NCBI RefSeq assembly: GCF_042649925.1
Contig: NZ_JBHSAF010000001.1
Location: 650,449 to 714,448 of the forward strand
Direction: 5' to 3'
Length of the DNA stretch: 64,000 nt
DNA from: Pseudaeromonas sharmana
Lineage (GTDB): Bacteria; Pseudomonadota; Gammaproteobacteria; Enterobacterales; Aeromonadaceae
In this document: in pieces, positions 45,498-54,210 of the stretch
Numbering within the stretch: the first letter of the stretch is position 1
Layout: each line of letters begins with the position of its first letter
Position numbers and translations under genes: made by a program
Notes under the pieces: generated by a model
What the model was told of the DNA's origin: nothing
Seen by the model: only the letters and a program-made list of their open reading frames with translations
Database searches by the model: none

Positions 45498-46043
45498 TCA
45501 CTCTGCCTGTGCCGGGGAGCGGCTGCAGTCCGTGGCATGGCGCAGATAGGCGTCCGGGTTAAGGTAGAAAGCCTTTTTATAGCCCTGTGGTGCTCCATCC
45601 ATGGCCCAGGGCGCCGGCAGCATTCGGACGATGGAATAGTGCAGATGGGGCGGTTTGCCTTTGGCGTTACCGCTGCTGCCGACAGTACCGAGCGGGCGTC
45701 CGCAAGCGACCAGGCTGAATGGCGCCACCGTGATGCTCTCCAGATGGGCGTAGTAATGCAGGCGCCACTTCGGGCCCAGCACGAGCACCACGTTGCCGCC
45801 GGCAGGAATGTGGCCGCGATACAACACCAGGCCATCGGTGGCGCTGATCACGGCACGGCCCCGACGGGCGAAGATGTCGATGCCCTTGTGTACGCCGGAG
45901 GGGCCCCATGGCCAGTGCCAGAATGTCTGTGCATTCCAGTCCTGCGTTGAGGCGCCGCTGACGGGAATGGCAATCCGCTCCGGGATCACAAACCCGGCAC
46001 CGATGCACAGCAGCAAGATGGTGAGGGGAATCCGTATCTTCAT
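45498..46043 (-). CDS. M23 family peptidase
   Basis: This 181-residue protein begins with a membrane anchor or signal (MKIRIPLTILLLCIGAGFVI) and consists of one M23 domain. The zinc ligands are in HKGIDIF (His52, Asp56) and HLHY (His133 and His135), so it is probably an active peptidoglycan endopeptidase in the periplasm. No coiled coil or LysM domain is present. The start at 46043 is placed at the signal sequence; the frame is open to 46154. Confidence 0.85.
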   Translation of the reverse strand: MKIRIPLTILLLCIGAGFVIPERIAIPVSGASTQDWNAQTFWHWPWGPSGVHKGIDIFARRGRAVISATDGLVLYRGHIPAGGNVVLVLGPKWRLHYYAHLESITVAPFSLVACGRPLGTVGSSGNAKGKPPHLHYSIVRMLPAPWAMDGAPQGYKKAFYLNPDAYLRHATDCSRSPAQAE

Positions 46044-46553
46044 TCTGATCGCATGTCCTGTGTGATCCGTCGTCGTGTCCGGCGTGCTGTGCCGTAGCCC
46101 GTTCCATGTCCACGCGGATAGAGATATCCGGGCGACCAAGCATACAAGACACACGCTGGATCATGCTGCACAGCGGCAAGAAATAATCGCCAATCGCTTT
46201 TCGATGCGGTGATGAATGCTGATGTTGCTGTCTGCTCGCGGCGGGGTTCAGTGCATGGCCTTGCCATGCCGCCGGCGTCGCCGCCGCAGCTCATGCGTGG
46301 CCCGTAGCGGGATCCCGGGCTCGCTAACGTGCAGCAGGGGCCAGCCACGCGCTCACCCACAGACCGTTGCCGGCCTTGCCGCCGATGGCACAGCGCCTTC
46401 GCGGACAGTGACCGCGCAGTGCCGTGCCATCACGGTTCCGGCGCAGGTAGCGAGCCGGATGAGAATGCGTTTGCCCACCTGATCGACGCCGGCTTGCGTG
46501 GCGGTTGCGGCATACCGGTGCGCGGACGTCATCCGTCATGGCCGGGCGTGAAA
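46044..46553. other. Long gap without a supportable gene
   Basis: About 510 GC-rich bases. A minus-strand frame (46040-46360) and a long plus-strand frame (46329-47018) exist, but neither has a ribosome binding site or protein-like composition, and the latter is antisense to the next gene. Confidence 0.4.
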
Positions 46554-46943
46554 TCAGGTCACTTTGTTAAAGATTTCCACCACGCCGCTATCGACATTGG
46601 TCATCTCCAGTTGGCCCTCCTTGATGCAGGCATCGGCTGTCCCCAGACCTTTAATGTCCAGACTGTAACAGTCCGCGCCACGCTTCTTGGCCTCATAGTC
46701 AAATTCGCCACTGCGTTCAAAGAGCTGGATTTTAATCTTCTCCTCGGTAATGGAGAGTCTGAGTTTATCCAGCGCGGCGAGCAGTATCTGCTCCTGCGCG
46801 GCCGTAACGCCATGTTCGTAGGCGCGTTGCATGAAAGCCTCTTTGTCGGGTTGCCATTCACCCAGCAGCGGAAACGTAAAATAGCCGGTGTAAATCTTGT
46901 AACCGGCAACAGCGAGGATGAGCAGGACGACGAGCTTTTTCAT
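46554..46943 (-). CDS. Small membrane-anchored or exported protein
   Basis: This 129-residue protein has an N-terminal hydrophobic segment (MKKLVVLLILAVAGYKIYTG) that serves as an anchor or signal, then a soluble, mostly helical part with two cysteines (DCYSLDIKG, ADACIKE). I do not recognise the family. The start follows GGAGATC at good spacing, so it is very probably a real gene. Confidence 0.7.
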   Translation of the reverse strand: MKKLVVLLILAVAGYKIYTGYFTFPLLGEWQPDKEAFMQRAYEHGVTAAQEQILLAALDKLRLSITEEKIKIQLFERSGEFDYEAKKRGADCYSLDIKGLGTADACIKEGQLEMTNVDSGVVEIFNKVT

Positions 46944-47001
46944 GTTGATCTCCTTATCGGGGTAACGGGGCTATGGCAGCGGCAACGACGGAGCCGGCCG
47001 G

Positions 47002-47307
47002 TCAATTCAGGTTTTTGATTTTCAGGCTCAGCGGTCGAAACCAGGAGCAGAGCCACAAGCCGAAGGCGGCGCAGGAGCCGAGCAGGGCGGTAAACAGCAG
47101 CGCCATGCCCAACCCGATGGCCGGCCCGGCGAACAGGGCACCCACACCGTGCAAGGGTTGGCCGTTCCAGGTGACAGTGTTGTAGCCAGACAGGGCGCAG
47201 ATCCCCAGCAGCAAGCCCAGCGGCAGCAAGGTGGCGCCGAGGCCGACGAACCACAATTTATAGACTGTGCCTACGCTCAGGCGACGGGCGGTGACCGTTG
47301 AAAACAT
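47002..47307 (-). CDS. Small membrane protein of unknown function
   Basis: This 101-residue protein has two long hydrophobic segments (about 18-40 and 52-90), with a Gly-rich first helix. The start follows AAGGATTTTC. It may be co-transcribed with the gene at 46554, 58 bases further on. Family unknown. Confidence 0.65.
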   Translation of the reverse strand: MFSTVTARRLSVGTVYKLWFVGLGATLLPLGLLLGICALSGYNTVTWNGQPLHGVGALFAGPAIGLGMALLFTALLGSCAAFGLWLCSWFRPLSLKIKNLN

Positions 47308-47405
47308 GGTGAAAATCCTTATTGGCTGTCAGTGAAGTGAAGGAGCTGCTCAGGGTTATGACCGCGGCCTGGCGCACGGTTATCATCGCCCGCCAGGCGG
47401 CGCGC

Positions 47406-47711
47406 TCAGGCGGCGAACAGGAACCAGGAGCCGATCAGAATTGTTAGCAGCGTGGCCAGCAGTGTCGCCAGTGCGAGTGGCTGGGATAGACAGCGCCGAG
47501 TGTGATATCGCCACAGGATCAGCAGCGCCGTGCCGCTCGCTAGCGCCAGTGCGATGGCATAGAGTCCGGCTCCCACCCACCAGGCCTCCGGCAGCAGGCC
47601 GTCGTTGAGCGGCGCCATCAATCCGTTCTGTACGCCATAGCCGAGCAGCGCCAGCAAATAGGCCAGTGTCAGGGCATTGCCGATGGCCAGGGCGTCGCGT
47701 GTCATGGTCAT
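47406..47711 (-). CDS. Small three-helix membrane protein
   Basis: This 101-residue protein has three hydrophobic segments (about 10-30, 45-66 and 76-100) with a basic loop (RYHTRRC) between the second and third. No family is recognised. There are two candidate ATG codons (47711 and 47705), neither with a strong ribosome binding site. Confidence 0.6.
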   Translation of the reverse strand: MTMTRDALAIGNALTLAYLLALLGYGVQNGLMAPLNDGLLPEAWWVGAGLYAIALALASGTALLILWRYHTRRCLSQPLALATLLATLLTILIGSWFLFAA

Positions 47712-48030
47712 GTGTTGTGTGTCCGTGTTGAGTCAAGGTTGCAGCTTGAACAGGGCAGCGTGTTGCCCCGCCAGGTGTTGCTGGTGGTGATGTATCCGGG
47801 CACATCCGGTGTTGCCTTGTGGCGCGCTCAGGAGGTACGGGTTTTTGCCTCCATCACCCCGGGTGCATATCACGGCATGGCCATTCCAGCGGCATTTCCG
47901 CAACGGGACTATTGTGGTGACAGTCGCTGCTGGTTTGCTGGCAGTTGCTGCTGGTTTGCTGGCAGTTGCTGCTGGTTCGCTGGCAGTCGCTGCCGGCTAA
48001 GCCTGTTGCGTGTCTATTCGGGGCCATGCT
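47712..48030. other. Gap containing a 21-bp tandem repeat
   Basis: About 320 bases. No gene is supportable; the only structure I see is the repeat at 47921-47996. Confidence 0.4.
47921..47996. repeat. 21-bp tandem repeat, 3.6 copies
   Basis: Units CAGT(C/T)GCTGCTGGTT(T/C)GCTGG at 47921, 47942 and 47963 differ by one or two bases, followed by a 13-base partial unit. Confidence 0.9.
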
Positions 48031-48282
48031 TCACGCACCGAGGAGCACCAGATCGGTTGGCTGGATATATAAGCTGTTCTGGATCCGGTTATGGCAATGC
48101 AGGCCCAATTGCGCGATGGAGGTGTCAAATTGGATCAGCAGCCGGTTGCGCGGGTTGATTTCCGCGACAACGACACCGTGCTCACCAATTAATAACCAAT
48201 AGTTTTCTTTGGGATCACACGCCTCGGTGGCAGCGAGGGTGCCATTAAACGAGATCAACCGGACCCGGCTGCCTAGATGCAT
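48031..48282 (-). CDS. Small cytoplasmic protein of unknown function
   Basis: This 83-residue protein has no signal or membrane segment. It alternates hydrophobic and charged residues (RVRLISFNGTL, YWLLIGEHGVVVAEINPRN, LYIQPTDLVLL), suggesting a small beta-barrel such as an SH3-like fold. That is inference from pattern only. It lacks a clear ribosome binding site. Confidence 0.5.
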   Translation of the reverse strand: MHLGSRVRLISFNGTLAATEACDPKENYWLLIGEHGVVVAEINPRNRLLIQFDTSIAQLGLHCHNRIQNSLYIQPTDLVLLGA

Positions 48283-48372
48283 ATATCAATATCCATGAAT
48301 AGAGTCAGATAGGGCACAGCGAATACTGTGCCAGCAGGACAAGACGCACTATCCCCCTGGTGAGGTCGCTCA

Positions 48373-49044
48373 TCAGGGATGCGATATGACGGTCTCGGTT
48401 ATTTTCTCTTGTTGACTGATGGCGTATTTTCGGAAAAAAGCACTATCTCCGACCTGTTCAATCGTGATTAAAAACTTGCCGTCACGACTCACCTTTGACT
48501 CGATGAGTTGATCGATATCTTTTGATATGACCTGGTAATGGCGGCCGTCGGGCGACGACAGCGCAAGCGTTCGTTGGTCGCTATCTGGTGCGGTTATTTC
48601 ATACATGATGGCGATCGTGTCTCCAGAGTCACAAATTGAACTGGCACCAAGCGATGCACTTAGTTGCGTGATCCGTGCAATGGTTTGCTGGTTGGCGCCG
48701 AATAGCCACCAGTTTTCCATGGTAGTTAGCTGCGAAAATAAGATGTTTTTGGTGTCGGAGTGATAGCCGGAAGAAAATCCGGCCGAGCGCGGCTGCGTCT
48801 GCAACTCGATATAACTTATATCCGTGCCGCAAACATCATACGATTGCCCCAATCGCAAATCGAGCGCGGGTTCCTGATGCGATGAATCCTGCTGGTTATC
48901 AAAACTGAGGGTCTGTTTTTTTTCATGCGCAAATATACCATCTAATATGGCGATCACCGAGAATCCCAGCCCGCAAAGCAGCAGCAACAAGATCGCGATT
49001 GAATTAATTCGGTTGATCCAAATAAAGAATTTCGAGTTATCCAT
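48373..49044 (-). CDS. Membrane-anchored protein of unknown function
   Basis: This 223-residue protein has one N-terminal transmembrane helix (about 10-35) and a periplasmic domain with two cysteines (DVCGTDI and SSICDSG) that could form a disulphide. The C-terminal part (SSPDGRHYQVISKD, SRDGKFLITIEQ) looks like beta-propeller or beta-sandwich blades. I start at the ATG at 49044 after AGGAAAA; an ATG at 49065 is possible. Confidence 0.65.
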   Translation of the reverse strand: MDNSKFFIWINRINSIAILLLLLCGLGFSVIAILDGIFAHEKKQTLSFDNQQDSSHQEPALDLRLGQSYDVCGTDISYIELQTQPRSAGFSSGYHSDTKNILFSQLTTMENWWLFGANQQTIARITQLSASLGASSICDSGDTIAIMYEITAPDSDQRTLALSSPDGRHYQVISKDIDQLIESKVSRDGKFLITIEQVGDSAFFRKYAISQQEKITETVISHP

Positions 49045-49125
49045 ATTTTTTCCTGAAGTGATCATGAAATGACGGTAGGGTGGCGCCCCACTGCGGCGCA
49101 AATAACCGCACTATGGTGTGATATC

Positions 49126-49653
49126 TCACTGGTCGCCATTGCACCAGCCGGTACCAAATACAAAGTGTGTACTATCAATGGGTGAGGCACCCAGGGTAAT
49201 GGGACAGCCGGTGCTGGCACTCAGCGGTCGATTATATTTCCCTATGGCATGGGTGTTGGCCGGTGTGCCAGGTTTTAATGCTAAGTGCTGCACAAATGAG
49301 TCAAGGTCGCCGGCAAAGACCCCATAAACCAGCGCATGAAAGTTTTTATATGGGTTGTCAAAGCTGAGGATGACTTCTTGAGTACTGGCGCCGTGAAAAT
49401 GCAATGCGGGATCAAAACGTATGTGAATCACTTCGTCATAGCCGGCTGCGAGGTTTGCCTCAACTTCGATGCCTTCCTGTATTAATTGAGATCTCGGGAA
49501 TTGCGACACCGCTCTTACGGATTCAAGTGGCTGATTCCCCATCAGGGCCAAATCGATTTGCCTGCGGATTGACGGTGCGGCATGCAGGGTGTCAGGACAG
49601 ATAAAAAATAAAAAGAGGCACATGACGGCAATAGAATGCAGAGCGGTTTTCAT
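49126..49653 (-). CDS. Exported protein of unknown function
   Basis: This 175-residue protein has a signal peptide (MKTALHSIAVMCLFLFFICP, cleavage after about residue 25, ...TLHA). The mature part is beta-rich with VEANLAAGYDEVIHIRFDPA and a C-terminal Cys pair (GCPIT and GWCNG). The frame continues upstream to 49950 but the signal peptide marks the real start. No family recognised. Confidence 0.65.
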   Translation of the reverse strand: MKTALHSIAVMCLFLFFICPDTLHAAPSIRRQIDLALMGNQPLESVRAVSQFPRSQLIQEGIEVEANLAAGYDEVIHIRFDPALHFHGASTQEVILSFDNPYKNFHALVYGVFAGDLDSFVQHLALKPGTPANTHAIGKYNRPLSASTGCPITLGASPIDSTHFVFGTGWCNGDQ

Positions 49654-49765
49654 AGGGTGTGAACCATTATTGGATGATTTCTCTGTGAGCCTTTCAGGCG
49701 CCGATACGCCGTCGTGCACGTCAGGTCTTATTCGACTGAGTTTGTTCTGCAACAGGCCTGCCGCG

Positions 49766-50089
49766 TTAATGCAAGCCGCGGTCTGGATCAACGCGGCAGG
49801 CGGTGATGACCGGGATCCCATCCTTGGGGCCCATATATTCGATACATGCTGTTCCCTTGATTTCACGCCGCAGCGTCCACAGCGAGCTACATTTTGCGGC
49901 CGCCTCTTCCCGTTGCACATATCCATCCTTGTTGTTATCTGTTTCGGCAATGGTTACCGGTATGTCGGCGCAGTAATATGAGAACCAGAAACCGTTCTTA
50001 TCTGCTAGGTGAATGACAAACCGCCATGCGCCAGCCAGAAGCGTGCTGATACCAATCATGACAAGAAATACAAGGGTGATTTTTTTCAT
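49766..50089 (-). CDS. Exported protein with an EF-hand-like loop
   Basis: This protein of about 107 residues has a signal or anchor segment (MKKITLVFLVMIGISTLLAG) followed by DNNKDGYVQREE, which matches the Ca-binding EF-hand loop pattern D-x-N-x-D-G-x-V-x-x-E-E. Three cysteines occur in the mature part (YYCADIP, KCSSLW, TACRVD). Calcium binding is inferred from the motif. Confidence 0.62.
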   Translation of the reverse strand: MKKITLVFLVMIGISTLLAGAWRFVIHLADKNGFWFSYYCADIPVTIAETDNNKDGYVQREEAAAKCSSLWTLRREIKGTACIEYMGPKDGIPVITACRVDPDRGLH

Positions 50090-50449
50090 GTTACTCATCT
50101 GGTGTTAAATAGCAGTTCCGAATAGTCGCTCACTCACGACATTGACCCGGGTAGCGCTAAGCTGCCCTCTGCGCCAGGGATGGCGGTGGCGCCCCATGGA
50201 TGGGTTGACGGCGTGTCAGCGTGTGCTTGCTTGTCGATGGCGCGCTATTAGGATCGGCTATTTGAATAACCTGCCCGATGAACGGTTCCGACAGGCCGGT
50301 GCAGTGAAACGCCGTACGGCTATGGGCCGGGTGAATAACGCGGATATGGCATCGTATTGCGCTGGCGGCGGCGAACGGACATAAAAAGGTGTTCGGCATC
50401 GGGGCATGATGTGTGGCGGTATCAGCTGCGCTGACAGTTCGGCAATACT
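50090..50449. other. Gap of about 360 bases
   Basis: No supportable gene. It contains one copy of the 37-bp element (50215-50251) repeated in inverted orientation at 54211. Confidence 0.4.
50215..50251 (+). repeat. 37-bp element, copy 1
   Basis: The plus strand matches the minus strand of 54211-54247 at 35 of 37 bases (ending CGATGGCGCGCTATTAG). Confidence 0.75.
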
Positions 50450-50776
50450 TCATGCGCCAAGCGTGTTCAATAGGATAAAAAACAGCAGACCTACAAATAC
50501 GACGGCTTCAAGCAGCGCGATGCCAAGCGCTTTGCATAGTCGCCAGACAATAACGCGCTCGGTCAGCGTGATGTAATGGAGCCTTGTCATAGTGGCGGTG
50601 AACAGGATGAGGCCAACCAGCGCAGGCCAGATGCTGCCTGGCAGCGCCTGGTTTTGCCTGACCAGATAGGCGCACAGCGTAACGGCAATAATGCAAAGTG
50701 CGAGCACGACAGCCCTGGCCAGCCGGCAGCTCGAAGAGCTCAGCGCCCAAGGTTGCGTTGATGAGACAGGGGCCAT
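50450..50776 (-). CDS. Small membrane protein of unknown function
   Basis: This 108-residue protein has three hydrophobic segments (about 20-40, 47-62 and 83-108) and a Ser-rich head. The start at 50776 has a weak AGGA upstream; the frame is open to 50977. It lies 98 bases after the next upstream gene in the same run of minus-strand membrane proteins. Confidence 0.55.
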   Translation of the reverse strand: MAPVSSTQPWALSSSSCRLARAVVLALCIIAVTLCAYLVRQNQALPGSIWPALVGLILFTATMTRLHYITLTERVIVWRLCKALGIALLEAVVFVGLLFFILLNTLGA

Positions 50777-50874
50777 AGTGATCGCATCCTGACGTGGTGT
50801 ATGGAACAGTCGTCCCGGGGTATGGGCGTTGTCGAACAGTGCGCTATGCCCGTTCAAATAAAAAATAACGCACA

Positions 50875-51165
50875 TCAGCTGATGATTAACGCCAGCGGAG
50901 GTAACCCCAGGGTTAATTGCGCCTGTCTTGTCCTCAGATCGCCACGCCATGCGGTATAGACGAAAGTTGCAAGCCAAAACAGGGCCAGGCCATACAGGCT
51001 AATGCCTGCCAACTGGTTGAGATACTCCCACTGTTCCACGTTGCCAATCCCTGTCTTATCCATCGCCTGTTCGGCTTGCCATAGCAAAACCGTGAAGCTG
51101 GCGAGCAGCAGCATTTGCGTTAGCAACGAATAAATTAACAATCTGCGCAGGGGTGTCGGCATCAT
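50875..51165 (-). CDS. Small two- to three-helix membrane protein
   Basis: This protein of about 96 residues has two clear hydrophobic helices (about 10-30 and 52-72) and a third C-terminal one (TLGLPPLALIIS). Its ATG overlaps the TGA of the upstream secreted protein gene (ATGA at 51165-51162), so the pair is translationally coupled. No family recognised. Confidence 0.6.
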   Translation of the reverse strand: MMPTPLRRLLIYSLLTQMLLLASFTVLLWQAEQAMDKTGIGNVEQWEYLNQLAGISLYGLALFWLATFVYTAWRGDLRTRQAQLTLGLPPLALIIS

Positions 51166-51557
51166 GGTTCGCAATCCGGGTGATGTGCAGTTAACCAGTC
51201 TGGTGAGCTATGGGTTGGCCTGAATAGTGGTTCCAGTCGTCGAACAGCAGGGTTCGGCGTATCTGGGTGGTGCTCGCTGTTGCACATAACATCGGATGTC
51301 CCGGGCATGATATAGAGCGGCAATGAGGCAATGTTACAGCGGGTGCGGTCAATGCCCGGGGTGGTGATGCTGTAGCCTGCCAGGGCCAATAGCAGGACAT
51401 GATTATCCTGGATGGCCTGGCGCGCCATGGCCCGCGGGTCTTTTTTCAGCCACGCTTCAAGCTCACGCATGGCATTTTCTGTTTTGCTGTCACATGCGGC
51501 GGCGAAGAGCGGTGGTGAGAGTAACAGCAGCATGGGAATAAACAGGTACAGGCGCAT
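51162..51557 (-). CDS. Exported protein, coupled to the next gene
   Basis: This protein of about 131 residues has a signal peptide (MRLYLFIPMLLLLSPPLFAA, cleavage near 20) and three cysteines (ACDS, RCNIAS, MCNSE), so it should be periplasmic. The mature part includes a helical segment (NAMRELEAWLKKDPRAMARQ). Its stop overlaps the start of the following membrane protein gene, which suggests a two-component pair. Function unknown. Confidence 0.62.
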   Translation of the reverse strand: MRLYLFIPMLLLLSPPLFAAACDSKTENAMRELEAWLKKDPRAMARQAIQDNHVLLLALAGYSITTPGIDRTRCNIASLPLYIMPGTSDVMCNSEHHPDTPNPAVRRLEPLFRPTHSSPDWLTAHHPDCEP

Positions 51558-51639
51558 GCGGGTCTCTACAATTGGCAAATAATAAATCGGCTGACGGCTT
51601 CAGCGCGCGTGCAAAAATGGCAGCCGCTGTGGGTGCATG

Positions 51640-52032
51640 TCATTCAAACTCGTCATAACACGGCAGAATGCTGAGCGTGAATATAATGGCCGGTATGATG
51701 GCCAGTAACATGGCTTTCATATTATGAATCACATATACCGACAGGCACCAGTTAATCAAAAGCAACGCATAATAGAGGTATATTCCTCTTTTTCGCCAAG
51801 TCCACACCTGGAATATGGCGTAGATGTTGGCAATGTAAGGAATTAAAATAAGCATCGACAGGTAAAATGGCAGCCAATATAAGTCAGGTAATACAAAAAG
51901 GTCGTGCCAGAATTGCACGCAGGTATTGATGGTGGCGCAAATTAAAACCAGAGTTAAGAATATAGGTCGGGTTCGCTCCTGATCATCCGGGTTGGCTTCC
52001 TCTTCGATGTGCTGGTTTCTGCTGGGCAGCAT
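51640..52032 (-). CDS. Four-helix membrane protein of unknown function
   Basis: This 130-residue protein has a charged head (about 1-22) and four hydrophobic segments (about 25-45, 50-75, 85-103 and 106-124). The start at 52032 follows AAGGAG, so translation is well supported. Its upstream region carries five AT-rich 12-bp repeats that could affect promoter activity. No family recognised. Confidence 0.65.
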   Translation of the reverse strand: MLPSRNQHIEEEANPDDQERTRPIFLTLVLICATINTCVQFWHDLFVLPDLYWLPFYLSMLILIPYIANIYAIFQVWTWRKRGIYLYYALLLINWCLSVYVIHNMKAMLLAIIPAIIFTLSILPCYDEFE

Positions 52033-52050
52033 GACGGCTCCTTATTGCCT

Positions 52051-52110
52051 GAAATATTACCTGAAATATTACCCGATATATTGCTTGATATATTGCCGGA
52101 TATATTGGTG
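52051..52110. repeat. 12-bp tandem repeat, five copies
   Basis: Units GA(A/T)ATATT(A/G)NNN repeat at exact 12-base spacing from 52051, giving alternate AATATT or ATATAT boxes once per repeat. The tract begins 18 bases upstream of the gene at 51640-52032. Confidence 0.85.
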
Positions 52111-52153
52111 CTGGCCACGCATCGCTATGCGTACCTTGCTCATAGGGTTAGCG

Positions 52154-52417
52154 CTACGCTGCCACCAGCAGTACCGCACTGGCATTTACTGTGCGGCTGT
52201 GCGTGACGTAGTCACCGTCTGACTCCAGGGTCGGCGGCAGTTCAAGGGCTATGCGCGCATCATCGTCAAGATAGGCCAGCGTAAGTGGCGCCTTGCATGC
52301 CGCCTGCAAAATGGCATAGGCGTCCGCAGTCAGATAGCTAAACCAGGTCTCATCCGGCTGGAGCATGGTCACCCGGTTTCCTGCGAACAGTTCACGTCCG
52401 TTAGCATCCAGATGCAT
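52154..52417 (-). CDS. Small cytoplasmic protein of unknown function
   Basis: This 87-residue protein has no signal or membrane segment (MHLDANGRELFAGNRVTMLQ...). It is rich in acidic residues and ends in a hydrophobic VLLVAA tail. I start at 52417 because AAGGAAAG precedes it; the frame is open to 52624 but the extra part looks non-coding. Family unknown. Confidence 0.55.
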   Translation of the reverse strand: MHLDANGRELFAGNRVTMLQPDETWFSYLTADAYAILQAACKAPLTLAYLDDDARIALELPPTLESDGDYVTHSRTVNASAVLLVAA

Positions 52418-52796
52418 GGGCTTTCCTTGCACAGCGTGCATTAACCCCTGCCGCGCAGGCGAGGGCCGCGATAAACAACGTTGCGTAGCGGCCTGATCCT
52501 CGCTCGCGCTTGAACACAGCTCGCAGCCGATCTGCTCATGCGTGCAGCCGTGCCGGTGGGTAACGCCTGCAGCAGGTGTCGTGAGCTGAAGTAGGGCCCG
52601 ATCCCGATCATCAGACTGGGGCATGCCCGTACCGGCATGGCTGACACCCGACCGCTGGCATCATTGTTGCCAAATGGCTCGTGTGACCATGTTCCCATTC
52701 GAGGGCTACTGGTGTCAGTCAATGCGGTGTGCCTGGTGCCGTGTTGCCGGGCATCGGTGGTTGGGGCGCGGCCGGAAGATGCGGCGCGCCGTTGTA
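52418..52796. other. Gap of about 380 bases
   Basis: Short frames on both strands overlap without ribosome binding sites. I see no site or repeat. Confidence 0.35.
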
Positions 52797-53351
52797 CTAT
52801 TTTGTCGAGCCATCCTGTGCCCTGGACAGCAGTTTATCCCTGCGTACCTTCAGCCGCTCAGGGTTGCGCTCAAAGATGCTGGGCGCCCAAAGGTAGGCAA
52901 TCACGGTTGCGGCCTCTTGATCCGATAGTTCGTTGAGGGGCTTGGCGAACAGGTGTCGAGACATGGCGTTGAGACCCTGGCCTTGCCTGTTCCTTATCAG
53001 TGTTGAGTAGAGCCCGAGGATCTCCTCCTGGCTGAGGTGTAGCCGCACCAGTTGTTCCCAAAGCATGCTCCGCACAAGCGAATTGAGCGTGCCGCGACGC
53101 GGCAAATATCGACGGTGCAACTGCCAGGCGACCACTGCAGCAGGGGAGGCACCCTCCTGGAACTGCGCGAAGATATAGCGACGAATCATTGGCGGTGGCA
53201 TCCGATCCTGCGGGTCTGCCTTTTCAAGCATGGCCTGCATATCATCCCGGTGGGGCCAGAAAACCAACGCGTCATAAACGATGAATGCCACGACGGGCAG
53301 CAGCATGAGCACAGCTAGCAGGCTGGCTATGGGTTTTAAGAGATGCTTCAT
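52797..53351 (-). CDS. GT51-like protein lacking the catalytic lobe
   Basis: This 184-residue protein has one N-terminal membrane anchor (about 8-32). The C-terminal half resembles the second part of peptidoglycan glycosyltransferases (LSQEEILGLYSTLI, then GLNAMSRHLFAKPLNELSDQEAATVIAYL and NPERLKVRRDKLL). The catalytic EDxxF motif and the GGSTITQQ block of the first half are missing, so it is unlikely to polymerise glycan. It could bind a related enzyme or lipid II. It may be truncated or a shortened family; no frameshifted remnant is seen upstream. Confidence 0.65.
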   Translation of the reverse strand: MKHLLKPIASLLAVLMLLPVVAFIVYDALVFWPHRDDMQAMLEKADPQDRMPPPMIRRYIFAQFQEGASPAAVVAWQLHRRYLPRRGTLNSLVRSMLWEQLVRLHLSQEEILGLYSTLIRNRQGQGLNAMSRHLFAKPLNELSDQEAATVIAYLWAPSIFERNPERLKVRRDKLLSRAQDGSTK

Positions 53352-53695
53352 ATGGACCTGCATGTTCTGCTGCGTCGCGGGTGCCGCTTCTGCGCGCCTG
53401 CCTGAAATCCGGACAGGGCGCCGAGTTATCACCGTTTAGTAACGATATGCGCTGGGTTCACCATCAGCTCGGACACAGGACGACCGCTGTTGAGAAGCGG
53501 GCCTGCAGCGTCATGCTGCCGGCGTGAATTATTGTGCCCCCCACGGCGCCAGCTAACCGCGCGTGCATCGCGTGGATCCGTGCCATTAACGTTTGATGTG
53601 CGCGGGCGGGGATCCACAAGCGGAAGGCAACCCTCGGTGCCAACTTGGGCGGAACTCTCGGCGCAAAGGGCGGTACCCGGCGCAATAGGGCGGCC
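53352..53695. other. Gap of about 340 bases
   Basis: No supportable gene, repeat or terminator seen. Confidence 0.35.
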
Positions 53696-54190
53696 TCAAT
53701 CATCGGCATGCCGCCATTCATGATGGGTGAAATCGTAATATTCTGTTTCAAACGGTACATAGGTGCTGGCATAAAAAAGAAACGGCCGTTGTTCTTGGCA
53801 GACGTAACTGCCCAATCCAAGCTGCGCCTTGAACGCAGGCGTGGAAATGCCGACATCTTCCAATTCGGCCGGACATTGACCATGCCGGGAAATATAAGCC
53901 TCGATTTTTTCGGAAACACCCAGGGAATAGCGTTGCGCAGACCGATACATGACAAGGTGGACGGAGAAAATGACCACTACTGCGACGAGCCAGACAATGG
54001 CTTTCGTAATTCTCAACTTTCTTTCACCAGGAAAGCGCAGGCATCGATAACCGGAGTATGCCCTCCATGGGATCAGAAACAGCAAAACAACAGCGAGCAT
54101 GAATCCGCTATGCCTTTGCACAAGCAGCAGCATCACAATGACGCTCGCGAAGAGGGTAGCCATCAGACCATTACGCATTGAATATCTCAT
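53696..54190 (-). CDS. Membrane protein with a periplasmic domain, unknown function
   Basis: This protein of about 164 residues has three hydrophobic segments (about 10-25, 30-44 and 63-82) and a C-terminal soluble part (about 90-164) with two cysteines (GQCPAEL, SYVCQEQ) and a Tyr/Phe-rich end (EYYDFTHHEW). The start is unclear: the ATG at 54190 gives a natural membrane start, but a GTG at 54241 lies inside the 37-bp repeated element. It is the first gene left of the IS remnant. Confidence 0.6.
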   Translation of the reverse strand: MRYSMRNGLMATLFASVIVMLLLVQRHSGFMLAVVLLFLIPWRAYSGYRCLRFPGERKLRITKAIVWLVAVVVIFSVHLVMYRSAQRYSLGVSEKIEAYISRHGQCPAELEDVGISTPAFKAQLGLGSYVCQEQRPFLFYASTYVPFETEYYDFTHHEWRHADD

Positions 54191-54210
54191 TGCCTCTAAA
54201 TGGCCGCTCG

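Noticed and set aside
46329..47018. A 229-codon plus-strand frame in the accessory region
   Set aside because: Antisense to the better supported gene at 46554-46943, no ribosome binding site and no recognisable domain.
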